Shown here in pieces: positions 17,897-26,926 of a stretch of 52,452 bases of DNA (the stretch's first letter is position 1; every line of letters begins with the position of its first letter). The translations under genes were made by a program, and so were the position numbers. Under the pieces are notes generated by a model, which was given only the letters and a program-made list of their open reading frames with translations, did no database searches and had not been told where the DNA came from. The stretch is from NCBI RefSeq assembly GCF_013042245.1, contig NZ_JABDQL010000082.1, positions 1-52,452 of the forward strand, given 5' to 3'. This stretch comes from Winogradskyella sp. (GTDB taxonomy: Bacteria; Bacteroidota; Bacteroidia; Flavobacteriales; Flavobacteriaceae).

Positions 17897-19201
17897 CTAT
17901 TTTTCAATACTTAAAAACTTCTCCAAACCTTCAAAGTCGTAAGGCTTAGCTATAATTTTTTTATTAGCATCTAAAACAAAATAGGTCGGTGTTGCTGTAA
18001 TAGCAAAGGTTTGTACTAATGGGTTTTCCCACTTGCCTAACCCAATACCATGAACAAAATCGGGATATTTTTTGATTTCTTCAGACCAATTTACAGCGTC
18101 TTTTTCTAGCCCATAAGCCACAATTTTTGTGTTAGATATTGTACTCATTAAGTTCTTAACCTTTGGAAGTTCTTTAAGACAATGCTCGCAAACACTACTC
18201 CAAAAAATAAGCACATAATATTTATCGCCTTTAAGTTCTGAGAGTTTTAGAGAAGGTTCATTTTGTATTGTAAAATCTGGAGCGATTGCACCTATAGATG
18301 TATTTTTATAGCTTATTAATTGTTGTTCTAAAATTTTATTTTCTGTTGCTTTAGCTATGTCTAACAGAAAATTTTCTGAAATGTAATTAGCCAAACCATG
18401 ATTTTCACGACGCTTAAATTCTTGCCATAACATTTCTAAAACTGGCGATTGTATTTTTGCATCTGTACCTTTTATTGCTTCGGCAACAATATCTACATGA
18501 TTTTGATAAGTAATATTGTCTGTATTTGCCGATAAGCCAAATACAAAACCACTTACACGGTCGGTTATTAAGCTAGAACTTCTTAATAAATCATCAGTAA
18601 AATCTACACTATTAAAAAAGTTAGCCTTTAGATTTTTTGAATAGGAAGCTAAGTCTTCAAAAGTTTCAGGAATATAAGGGCTATTGGCTTTAATAAAAAC
18701 TTCAATAAGCTTCCCTTTTGCTAAACCTTCGTAAGATGTTTGGGTTTCTTTTAAGGTCTTAAAAATAGAGTTGAAAGCTTTTTTATTTTTCCCGCCTCTT
18801 GTAAAATAATTACTTATAGTTTGGTTAACGACATCCATGCTGTTTAAGTAGGAAGCCCATAATTTGTTTTCTGTAGATTCTGTAAAATTAACACCATCAG
18901 ACATGCTAAACGCAAAGCTTACATCTTCTTTACCATTAAATACCAAATCAAAATTGTTTTCTTCTGGTGGAATAGCGTATACGATTTTATAAATTCCTGT
19001 TTTGGCATTCTCATCTAATGCAATCGAAAAATTACCAAGACTATCTAACTTCGCTCTATTTACATAATTAGCACCATCTGGCGTGGCTTTATATAGAAAA
19101 GCATAGGTAAAATCTTCAGCTGGTGAAAATGTACCGTTAATCTTTTGTTGCGAAAGAAGCAACAATGGAAATAATAAAAGAAAGATGAATAATTTTTTCA
19201 T
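17897..19201 (-). CDS. TlpA-like thioredoxin-fold protein with N-terminal DUF4369-like domain
   Basis: This 434-residue exported protein has a signal peptide (about 1-18, LLLLSQQ), a beta-rich DUF4369-like domain (about 20-110) and a long helical middle. A C-terminal TlpA/AhpC-type thioredoxin domain (about 305-430) follows. The active-site CEHC is at about 338-341, and the later cis-proline loop reads TATPTYFV. It is likely a periplasmic thiol-disulfide reductant; the substrate is unknown. It sits downstream of mfd and the EamA gene on the same strand, 62 bp away. Confidence 0.85.
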   Translation of the reverse strand: MKKLFIFLLLFPLLLLSQQKINGTFSPAEDFTYAFLYKATPDGANYVNRAKLDSLGNFSIALDENAKTGIYKIVYAIPPEENNFDLVFNGKEDVSFAFSMSDGVNFTESTENKLWASYLNSMDVVNQTISNYFTRGGKNKKAFNSIFKTLKETQTSYEGLAKGKLIEVFIKANSPYIPETFEDLASYSKNLKANFFNSVDFTDDLLRSSSLITDRVSGFVFGLSANTDNITYQNHVDIVAEAIKGTDAKIQSPVLEMLWQEFKRRENHGLANYISENFLLDIAKATENKILEQQLISYKNTSIGAIAPDFTIQNEPSLKLSELKGDKYYVLIFWSSVCEHCLKELPKVKNLMSTISNTKIVAYGLEKDAVNWSEEIKKYPDFVHGIGLGKWENPLVQTFAITATPTYFVLDANKKIIAKPYDFEGLEKFLSIEK

Positions 19202-19263
19202 GAAACCTTATATTTTGAATTCAGATTAGTTCTGCAACAACTACCAAGCCAATTTAGTACATT

Positions 19264-20127
19264 TTATACTTTTTTAGACCTAATACTTTCAATAATTACA
19301 GTTGCCAAAATGAGACTTCCGCCAAAGAAAGTATTTGGTGTCGGTATTTCATTTAAAAAAAAGTAGGCGATAACAATACCAAAAATAGGTTGTGTACTTC
19401 CAATAATACTAGCAGTACTAGCTTTAAAATATTTGAGGCTATTCACAAACATGGTATGTCCAATTGCTGTAGTTAATAATGCTAAAAGAATAACAAAAGG
19501 ATACTGGGATTCTAGATTTGAAGAATCACCAAAAACTAAAAAGGGAAGCAGTAGAAGCGTCATAATCGCTACTTGGTAAAACATAAGCATTGTGCCATTG
19601 TATTTTTTGACTTCGTTTTTAAGTAATAATAAGCGAATTGCATAACATATTGCAGAAAGTAGCCCCAACAAAACACCTTGAAGTTTTGAACTTTCTAAAT
19701 TAAATTCTGGAGCTAAGATGTAAATACCAAAAAGAACAAAAAAACCCAAAAGAATATGAATAGGGTCTAATTTTACTTTAGAAAAAATAGGTTCTAATAA
19801 AGCGGTTATTACAGGCAATGTAAATAGTGTAAGCATACCGATAGCAACATTGGAGAGTTTTAATGCATAGAAATAAGTTATCCAATGTGCAGCCATAAAA
19901 ACGGAAGCCAAAACAAAAACACGACGGTCTTTACCCGTTTCTATTTTTAAAGAAATGTTTTTGTACTTGCAAAAAATGAAAAGAAAAATAGCTGCAAGCC
20001 CGGAACGCCACCAAATAAGTAGGGGTGTTGGCATATCAATAAATTTACCAAGACTACCAGAGGTACTGATAAAAATTGTTGCCACAGTTAACCACAAAAT
20101 ATGGTTAATATGCGTGTTGGATTTCAT
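19264..20127 (-). CDS. EamA/DMT family transporter
   Basis: This is a 287-residue polytopic membrane protein with about ten helices in two EamA repeats. Typical features include WWRSGLAAIFLFIF in the first half and IGSTQPIFGIVIAYFFLNEIP near the end of the second. The drug/metabolite transporter superfamily exports or imports metabolites; the substrate cannot be told. The ATG overlaps the mfd stop by 4 bp (ATGA), so translation is probably coupled. Confidence 0.9.
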   Translation of the reverse strand: MKSNTHINHILWLTVATIFISTSGSLGKFIDMPTPLLIWWRSGLAAIFLFIFCKYKNISLKIETGKDRRVFVLASVFMAAHWITYFYALKLSNVAIGMLTLFTLPVITALLEPIFSKVKLDPIHILLGFFVLFGIYILAPEFNLESSKLQGVLLGLLSAICYAIRLLLLKNEVKKYNGTMLMFYQVAIMTLLLLPFLVFGDSSNLESQYPFVILLALLTTAIGHTMFVNSLKYFKASTASIIGSTQPIFGIVIAYFFLNEIPTPNTFFGGSLILATVIIESIRSKKV

Positions 20128-23100
20128 ATATCTGATAGTACTTTCAGTGCCTGAGATGTTGATTTTATAGTATCAAAACTCATTAATAAACGCAGGCCAT
20201 TTCGGGTTTGTTTTTCTTTCATTGTGCATTTAGTAGCATTTTGCTGAACGTATTGTAAAACCTTTGTAAAATTATCACTTTTGTAAAAGGCGCTTTGTTG
20301 GTCTTGAATGAAATAGCCAATGAGTTTACCTCGTTTCATGATAAGTTTTTCTATACCTATTTTGGTGGCAATCCATTTTAGCCTAACGCTATCAAATAAA
20401 TCTTCAACTTGAGTTGGTAATTCTCCAAAACGGTCTATAATTTCCGATTCAAATTTTTGTAATTCTTCTTCGGTTTTTATCTCATTGAGTTTTGTATAAA
20501 GATTTAAACGTTCTGTAATGTTGTTCACATAATCGTCTGGGAATAACAATTCAAAATCACTATCAATGGTTACGTCCTTTACAAATGCTTGGGGTTTATT
20601 ATCATCTTTATAAAGGTCAGCAAATTCAGATTCTTTAAGTTCTTCAATAGCTTCATTCAAAATTTTCTGATAGGTATCGAAACCAATATCATTGATAAAT
20701 CCGCTTTGTTCGCCTCCCAATAAATCACCAGCACCTCGGATTTCTAAATCCTTCATAGCTATATTAAATCCGCTACCTAACTCTGTAAATTGTTCTAGTG
20801 CTGTTATACGTTTCCGAGCATCAGTAGTCATCGCAGAATATTCTGGAGTAATAAAGTAGCAGAATGCTTTTTTATTACTTCGTCCAACACGACCTCGCAT
20901 TTGGTGTAAGTCGCTTAACCCAAAATTATTAGCATTATTTATGAAAATAGTGTTTGCATTTGGTACATCTAAACCACTCTCTACAATGGTTGTACTTACA
21001 AGAACATCAAAATCACCGTTTATAAAAGCAAGCATTAACTCTTCTAGTTTTTTGCCGTCGAGTTGGCCATGACCTATGCCAATTTTGGCATCTGGAACCA
21101 AACGTTGAATCATACCAGCAACTTCCTTTATGTTTTCTATGCGATTATGAATAAAAAAGATTTGTCCACCACGTTGAATCTCATAGCTTATCGCATCACG
21201 AATTGCTTCTTCATTAAAACGAATGACATGACTTTCTATCGGATAGCGGTTTGGTGGAGCCGTTGTAATTACAGATAAATCTCGTGCAGCCATTAAACTA
21301 AACTGCAATGTACGAGGAATAGGCGTAGCTGTTAATGTTAAGACGTCAACGTTTTCTTTTATGGTTTTCAGTTTCTCTTTAACCGCAACACCAAATTTTT
21401 GTTCTTCATCAACGATGAGAAGACCTAAGTCTTTAAATTTTACATTCTTGTTAGCGAGTTGATGTGTGCCGATTATAATATCTACACTTCCTTTTTCTAA
21501 TCCTTCAAGTGTCTCTCGCTTTTCTTTGGCAGTTCTAAAACGATTCACATAATCTACGGTTACAGGAAAATCTTTTAAACGCTCTTTAAATGTTCGAGAA
21601 TGCTGATAAGCTAGAATAGTGGTTGGCACCAAAACCGCAACTTGTTTACCATTGTCTACAGCTTTAAAAGCAGCTCTTATTGCTACTTCCGTTTTACCAA
21701 AACCAACATCGCCACAGACCAGTCTGTCCATTGGACGTTCACTTTCCATATCTGCTTTTATATCTGCTGTAGAGCTTATTTGGTCTGGCGTATCCTCGTA
21801 AACAAAAGACGCTTCTAACTCGTGCTGCATATGGCTGTCTGGAACATATTGAAAGCCTTTTTTTAATCTTCTTTTTGCATATAGTTTTATAAGGTTAAAG
21901 GCAATTTCCTTAACACGCGATTTAGTTTTTTGTTTAAGTGTTTTCCAAGCCTTACTGCCTAATTTGTAAACTTTTGGTGGTTTACCATCCTTACCATTAA
22001 ACTTGGTGATTTTATGAAGCGAGTGAATGCTTAAATACAGTACATCACGTTCTCCATAAACCAATTTTATAGCTTCTTGTTTTTTGCCTTCGACATCTAT
22101 TTTTTGAAGCCCACCAAACTTACCAATACCATGGTCAATGTGTGTGACGTAATCTCCAATTTCGAGATTGGTCAATTCTTTTAGGGTTATGGCTTGCTTT
22201 TTAGCATATCCATTTTTAAGATGAAATTTGTGATAGCGATCAAAAATCTGATGGTCAGTATAAATTGCAATTTTGTTATCACCATCTACAAAACCTTGAT
22301 AAAGTGAAAGGACAACAGTTTTGTAATGGACCTCTTTTTCAGAGTCATCAAAAATGTCATGAAAACGTTTGGCTTGTTGCTCACTCACACATGCAATGTA
22401 ATTTTTAATACCTTTATGATGATTATCATTTAAATCATCAATTAATAAATTGAATTGTTTATTGAAAGACGGTTGTGGTTTGGTATTAAACTGAACAACA
22501 TGTTGGTCACTGAAGTTTGATGAAGTACCGAACTCTATCAAATTATACTCCAAAAACTGACGTTTTAATAGTTCAGAATTACAGAACAGTTCATCTGGTG
22601 ACGCATGTTTAATTTCTTTAGAAAGCCCGTTAAATGCTTCAACTGCTTTTTCATAAAAATCATCAATTCTTGAAAATAGTAATGACGAGTTTTTAGAAAA
22701 AACAACAGTTTTGGATGCGATATATTTTAGAAAGCTTTCACGTTTTTCTTCAATAAATTTATTAGCTACATTGGGGATAATGCTCACTTTTTTGATGCGC
22801 TCTATAGAGAGTTGTGTTTCTACGTCAAAAGCTCTAATACTATCGACTTCATCACCAAAAAACTCGATGCGGTAAGGCTGGTCATGCGAAAAAGAAAACA
22901 CATCGATAATACCACCTCTAACCGAAAATTCTCCAGGTTCGGTTACAAAATCCACACGTTTAAATTGGTATTCAAAAAGCACTTCATTTACAAAATCGAT
23001 ACTTAGTTCGTTACCAACAGATACTTTTAAAGTATTCTTTTCTAGTTCTTTTTTTGTAACTACTTTCTCAAAAAGTGCATCAGGATACGTAACAATTATT

Positions 23101-23456
23101 GCTGGTTTTTTACGAGAGTTAATCCGGTTTAAAACCTCAGCACGTAGCAAAACGTTAGTATTATTGGTTTCTTCAATTTGGTAAGGTCTGCGGTAACTGC
23201 CAGGATAGAAGAGTACATCTTTATCATTAATGAGTTGCTCTAAGTCATTGAGGTAATATGCAGCTTCTTCTTTATCATCAAAAACCAATAGAAAAGGTTT
23301 TTCAGAAGTTTTAAAAACTTGAGATATAACTATAGAAAGTGATGAGCCAACCAGACCTTTTAAATGAGTTTTATTTTCGGCTTGGGCAATAGCAGTTTGC
23401 AGATTTTGCGTTTGCAAAGTCTGTGCATAGGTTTGGGTAATTGTCGTTTTAGGCAA
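20124..23456 (-). CDS. mfd: Transcription-repair coupling factor Mfd
   Basis: Mfd removes RNA polymerase stalled at DNA lesions and recruits UvrA. This copy is 1110 residues, near the usual length. It has the UvrB-like N-terminal module, the CarD-like RNA polymerase-interaction domain (IGDYVTHIDHGIGKFGGL, about 435), and the RecG-like motor with Walker A GDVGFGKTE and DEEQ box (VDEEQKFG). The QMRGRVGRS helicase motif and the C-terminal TRCF domain complete it. The start is a TTG. A TATATTTG box at 23476-23483 (minus) leaves a leader of about 15 nt, which supports it. Confidence 0.96.
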   Translation of the reverse strand: MPKTTITQTYAQTLQTQNLQTAIAQAENKTHLKGLVGSSLSIVISQVFKTSEKPFLLVFDDKEEAAYYLNDLEQLINDKDVLFYPGSYRRPYQIEETNNTNVLLRAEVLNRINSRKKPAIIVTYPDALFEKVVTKKELEKNTLKVSVGNELSIDFVNEVLFEYQFKRVDFVTEPGEFSVRGGIIDVFSFSHDQPYRIEFFGDEVDSIRAFDVETQLSIERIKKVSIIPNVANKFIEEKRESFLKYIASKTVVFSKNSSLLFSRIDDFYEKAVEAFNGLSKEIKHASPDELFCNSELLKRQFLEYNLIEFGTSSNFSDQHVVQFNTKPQPSFNKQFNLLIDDLNDNHHKGIKNYIACVSEQQAKRFHDIFDDSEKEVHYKTVVLSLYQGFVDGDNKIAIYTDHQIFDRYHKFHLKNGYAKKQAITLKELTNLEIGDYVTHIDHGIGKFGGLQKIDVEGKKQEAIKLVYGERDVLYLSIHSLHKITKFNGKDGKPPKVYKLGSKAWKTLKQKTKSRVKEIAFNLIKLYAKRRLKKGFQYVPDSHMQHELEASFVYEDTPDQISSTADIKADMESERPMDRLVCGDVGFGKTEVAIRAAFKAVDNGKQVAVLVPTTILAYQHSRTFKERLKDFPVTVDYVNRFRTAKEKRETLEGLEKGSVDIIIGTHQLANKNVKFKDLGLLIVDEEQKFGVAVKEKLKTIKENVDVLTLTATPIPRTLQFSLMAARDLSVITTAPPNRYPIESHVIRFNEEAIRDAISYEIQRGGQIFFIHNRIENIKEVAGMIQRLVPDAKIGIGHGQLDGKKLEELMLAFINGDFDVLVSTTIVESGLDVPNANTIFINNANNFGLSDLHQMRGRVGRSNKKAFCYFITPEYSAMTTDARKRITALEQFTELGSGFNIAMKDLEIRGAGDLLGGEQSGFINDIGFDTYQKILNEAIEELKESEFADLYKDDNKPQAFVKDVTIDSDFELLFPDDYVNNITERLNLYTKLNEIKTEEELQKFESEIIDRFGELPTQVEDLFDSVRLKWIATKIGIEKLIMKRGKLIGYFIQDQQSAFYKSDNFTKVLQYVQQNATKCTMKEKQTRNGLRLLMSFDTIKSTSQALKVLSDI

Positions 23457-23475
23457 TGTCCTTATTTTGAGTTTG

Positions 23476-23483
23476 CAAATATA
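23476..23483 (-). promoter_or_regulatory. Probable -7 box of mfd promoter
   Basis: On the minus strand this reads TATATTTG, an exact TAnnTTTG match, 20 bp before the mfd TTG start. No clear TTG -33 element is seen at the expected distance. Confidence 0.4.
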
Positions 23484-23505
23484 AAATTTTTTAAGCCTAT
23501 CTATA

Positions 23506-23534
23506 TTGGAAATCTTTTATTAGAATTATATTTG
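23506..23534 (+). promoter_or_regulatory. Bacteroidota-type promoter of TerB-like gene
   Basis: TTG (23506-23508), 18 bp, then TATATTTG (23527-23534) fits the -33/-7 consensus. The ATG is 24 bp further on. It lies back-to-back with the mfd -7 box. Confidence 0.6.
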
Positions 23535-23558
23535 TTGTGACTAAAAAAATAAAGATAT

Positions 23559-23990
23559 ATGTCATTTTCAGATTTATTCGAAAGCGGATTTAAAAAAAGA
23601 AACGAGGACCATTTTGCAGCAATAGTAAGAGTTGCTATGAGCGATGGAATTATTAATGATGCTGAAAAAGCATTTTTAGACCGTTTGGCAACACGATTAG
23701 ATATTACAGAACAGGATTATAAAGAAATACTTAAAGATTATAAGTCTCACCCGATTAATGCACCACACTCTTACGATGAGCGTTTAGAGCGTTTGTATGA
23801 CTTAGCACGTATGGTTTGGGCAGATCATATTGAAGGACCTAATCAAGTATCTTTATTAGAGAAGCTATGTATTGGTTTAGGTTTTAATCAAGATAACATA
23901 AGGTATATCGCCGATAAGGCTTTGACACTTGTACACTACGAGGTTGATTTAGATGAATTTACAGATAAGATGAAAAACATGAACCAGTAA
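23559..23990 (+). CDS. TerB-like tellurite-resistance-fold protein
   Basis: This 143-residue all-helical soluble protein is of the TerB type. Typical signs are AIVRVAMSDGIINDAEKAFLDRLA (about 21-44), where acidic residues can bind metal, and a second such stretch later. Such stand-alone TerB proteins are common in Bacteroidota, and no tellurite operon lies nearby, so the tellurite label is only a family name. It has its own promoter and a hairpin terminator. Confidence 0.8.
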   Translation: MSFSDLFESGFKKRNEDHFAAIVRVAMSDGIINDAEKAFLDRLATRLDITEQDYKEILKDYKSHPINAPHSYDERLERLYDLARMVWADHIEGPNQVSLLEKLCIGLGFNQDNIRYIADKALTLVHYEVDLDEFTDKMKNMNQ

Positions 23991-24013
23991 TTTTAATTGT
24001 TTTTATAAGATAT

Positions 24014-24048
24014 AAAAGAAGTCAAGTTTTAATTTGTCTTCTTTTTTT
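24014..24048. terminator. Hairpin terminator between convergent genes
   Basis: AAAAGAAGTCAA (24014-24025) pairs with TTGTCTTCTTTT (24034-24045) with one mismatch, followed by more T residues. It overlaps the fbp stop and serves the TerB-like gene, possibly both. Confidence 0.65.
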
Positions 24049-25051
24049 ATGCATTTTGCATAAATTCCTCTGCCTTTTCCACCATATTTTTACTTCCGCA
24101 GATAAACGGTACGCGTTCGTGAAGTTCTGTAGGTTCAATATCCATAATTCTGGTAAAACCATCACTAGCCTTTCCATTGGCCTGCTCAGCTAAAAAGGCC
24201 ATTGGGTTGCATTCGTATAGTAAACGAAGTTTCCCTTTTGCATTCATTGAACTTTTTGGGTACATATAGATACCACCTTTTATCATATTACGATGAAAAT
24301 CCGATACTAAAGACCCAATATAACGTGATGTGTAAGGTCGGTCACCTTCTTCCATTTGGCAATATTTAATATAGTCTTTTATACCTTTAGGAAAATGTAT
24401 GTAGTTACCTTCATTTACAGAATAAATACTGCCATTTTCAGGAAATTGCATATTTGGATGTGATAGGTAAAATGTGCCAATTGCAGGATTTAAGGTAAAG
24501 CCATTAACACCATGTCCTGTTGTGTAAACTAGCATTGTCGAGGTACCGTAAACGACATAACCAGCAGCAACTTGTTGGTTTCCTTTTTGCAAAAAATCTT
24601 TAATAGTCACTGGTGTACCAACAGGAGTCACACGTCTGTATATAGAGAAAATTGTACCTACTGAGACATTAACGTCTATGTTAGATGAGCCATCAAGTGG
24701 GTCGATGAGAACCACATATTTATTTTGATGATTTTCATCTTGGCTATTAATAGCAACAAAATCATCTTCTTCTTCACTAGCAATGCCACAAACAATATTA
24801 CGCTTGGTCATGGTTTTTATAAATGTATCATTGGCGTAAACGTCTAGTTTTTGTTGGTCTTCGCCTTGGATATTTGTGTCACCAGCAGTGCCAATAATAT
24901 CCACTAAACCAGCTTTATTTACCTCATGATTTACCACTTTCGCCGCTAATCTTATAGAATTTATAAGTCGGGATAACTCACCAGAAGTGTATTTAAAAGA
25001 GGATTGATTTTCGATAATGAATTCACCTAAGGTCTGGTTGCGTTGAGACAT
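24047..25051 (-). CDS. fbp: Class 1 fructose-1,6-bisphosphatase
   Basis: This gluconeogenic enzyme hydrolyses fructose 1,6-bisphosphate to fructose 6-phosphate, Mg-dependent and cytosolic. From the ATG at 25051 it is 334 residues, normal for the family. A TTG at 25081 would add ten. Metal and substrate sites are visible in GIASEEEDD, the [20 protein letters not shown] signature and the [17 protein letters not shown] phosphate site. It is divergent from the GNAT and aspartokinase pair. Confidence 0.95.
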   Translation of the reverse strand: MSQRNQTLGEFIIENQSSFKYTSGELSRLINSIRLAAKVVNHEVNKAGLVDIIGTAGDTNIQGEDQQKLDVYANDTFIKTMTKRNIVCGIASEEEDDFVAINSQDENHQNKYVVLIDPLDGSSNIDVNVSVGTIFSIYRRVTPVGTPVTIKDFLQKGNQQVAAGYVVYGTSTMLVYTTGHGVNGFTLNPAIGTFYLSHPNMQFPENGSIYSVNEGNYIHFPKGIKDYIKYCQMEEGDRPYTSRYIGSLVSDFHRNMIKGGIYMYPKSSMNAKGKLRLLYECNPMAFLAEQANGKASDGFTRIMDIEPTELHERVPFICGSKNMVEKAEEFMQNA

Positions 25052-25177
25052 GCGTATATAAATGGATTTAATTTTTGACAAATATCGCTTTTTTTCCCAA
25101 CTATAACGTTTTCGTAAATGAAATTATTTAAACTAAATGGTTCTTTTCAGCTATATTTGAAAACCATTACACAACTT

Positions 25178-25654
25178 ATGAATCAACCACGTCTTGCCAC
25201 CAAGGATGATATGCCAAGGGTTTACGAACTCATTAAAGAATTGGCAATTTTTGAAAAAGAACCAGATGCAGTAGAAGTTACTGTCGAGCAACTCGTTAGA
25301 GATGGCTACGGAGAGCACCCAAAATTTGTTTGTTTTGTTATTGAGGTTGAAGGCAAAGTCGAAGGCTTAGCTTTAATTTACACGAGATATTCTACTTGGA
25401 AGGGTGAAGTCATTCACCTTGAAGATTTAATTGTAAGTCAAGCGTCTCGAGGAAAAGGCTTAGGAAGTTTACTACTTGATGAAGTGGTTAAATATGGAAA
25501 AGAAAAAGGCGTAAAACGCATTTCATGGGAAGTATTAGATTGGAATGAGCCAGCCATAGAATTTTATAAGAAAAAAGGAGCTAACGTAATGCGAGATTGG
25601 GATGTGGTGCAGATGGATAGCCGAGCTATTGATGATTATATCAGTAAATTATAG
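25178..25654 (+). CDS. GNAT family N-acetyltransferase
   Basis: From the ATG at 25178 this is a 158-residue acetyltransferase. An upstream in-frame ATG at 25118 adds 20 residues without family resemblance. The acetyl-CoA site is the motif SRGKGLGSLLLDEV, preceded by the beta-4 strand VIHLEDLIV. The later NEPAIEFYKKKGA is the usual GNAT C-terminal motif. It resembles the SSAT-like (diamine acetyltransferase-type) branch; the acceptor is unknown. It abuts aspartokinase directly. Confidence 0.87.
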   Translation: MNQPRLATKDDMPRVYELIKELAIFEKEPDAVEVTVEQLVRDGYGEHPKFVCFVIEVEGKVEGLALIYTRYSTWKGEVIHLEDLIVSQASRGKGLGSLLLDEVVKYGKEKGVKRISWEVLDWNEPAIEFYKKKGANVMRDWDVVQMDSRAIDDYISKL

Positions 25655-26905
25655 ATGAAAATATTCAAATTTGGTGGAGCCTCGGTTAAAGATGCTGAAG
25701 GTGTAAGAAATGTAGCTTCGGTTTTAAAAACTGTAGGCTATAATAACACACTTGTTGTAGTTTCGGCTATGGGAAAAACCACCAATGCTATGGAGTTGGT
25801 CATCAAAAATTATTTTGAGAATAAAGCAGAGCTTCAAAGTGCCTTACAAGATGTAAAAAAATTTCATAATCAGATTTTATTAGACCTTTTTGAGAATGAA
25901 AGGCATCCTGTTTTTCAAGCTGTAAAGTCTTTATTTACAGAGTTAGAGAATTTTTTAAAGGTCAATAAATCACCTGATTATAACTTCGTATATGACCAAA
26001 CGATAGGGTTTGGCGAGCTTATTTCTACCACAGTTATTAGTTATTATCTTAATGAAATAGGACTCAATAATAACTGGTTAGATGTACGTATGTTCATTAA
26101 AACAGACAGTTACTATAGACGCGCAAATGTAGATTGGGATATCTCTCAAGAGCAGATAGCAAGAAATCTAAATACCAATATTTTAAATATAACTCAGGGA
26201 TTTTTAGGGAGTGACACCAATAATTTTACAACCACTTTAGGACGTGAAGGTAGTGATTATACAGCTGCAATTTTTGCCTATTGTTTAAATGCTACAAGCG
26301 TTACTATTTGGAAAGACGTACCAGGGGTATTAAATGCCGACCCACGTTATTTTGAAAATGCACAGCTGCTTAACCAGATTTCTTATAGAGAAGCCATTGA
26401 GTTGGCATTTTATGGCGCTTCTGTAATTCATCCAAAAACGCTTCAGCCATTGCAACGAAAGGAGATTCCGCTTTATGTAAAATCGTTTTTAAATCCCCAA
26501 GAAGATGGTACAAGTGTGAGTAAAGGTAAAACCATAGAGCCAGAAATCCCTTGCTTTATCGTTAAGAAAAACCAGGTATTGATATCATTGTCATCACTTG
26601 ATTTTTCATATATCGTAGAAGAAAATATAAGTGAAATTTTCAGCCTTTTACATTTGTATAAAATGAAGGTTGATGTCATTCAGAATTCGGCAATTAGCTT
26701 TTCAGTTTGTTTAGAAAACACATATAATACTCTTGAAAAGTTGCTTCAGCATTTAAAAGCAAAGTTTAAAGTCACAGCGCACAAAAATGTGAATCTTTAT
26801 ACGATTAGGTATTTTAATGAAGACGCTATTAGAAATCTTGAAAAGGATAAAACGGTATTACTGAAACAATTAACCCAAAAAACCGTTCAAATAGTAACTA
26901 CCTAA
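25655..26905 (+). CDS. Aspartate kinase (monofunctional)
   Basis: This 416-residue aspartokinase phosphorylates L-aspartate in the first step toward lysine, threonine and methionine. The N-terminal kinase motif is KFGGASVKDAEGV (the more common form is KFGGTSV). The LGREGSDYTAA loop and VWKDVPG-type segment (IWKDVPGVLNADPR) follow. Residues from about 300 on look like the ACT regulatory part. The ATG follows the GNAT stop with no gap, which implies coupled translation. It is not fused to homoserine dehydrogenase. Confidence 0.92.
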   Translation: MKIFKFGGASVKDAEGVRNVASVLKTVGYNNTLVVVSAMGKTTNAMELVIKNYFENKAELQSALQDVKKFHNQILLDLFENERHPVFQAVKSLFTELENFLKVNKSPDYNFVYDQTIGFGELISTTVISYYLNEIGLNNNWLDVRMFIKTDSYYRRANVDWDISQEQIARNLNTNILNITQGFLGSDTNNFTTTLGREGSDYTAAIFAYCLNATSVTIWKDVPGVLNADPRYFENAQLLNQISYREAIELAFYGASVIHPKTLQPLQRKEIPLYVKSFLNPQEDGTSVSKGKTIEPEIPCFIVKKNQVLISLSSLDFSYIVEENISEIFSLLHLYKMKVDVIQNSAISFSVCLENTYNTLEKLLQHLKAKFKVTAHKNVNLYTIRYFNEDAIRNLEKDKTVLLKQLTQKTVQIVTT

Positions 26906-26926
26906 ACATTTACTACATTTGTTTTT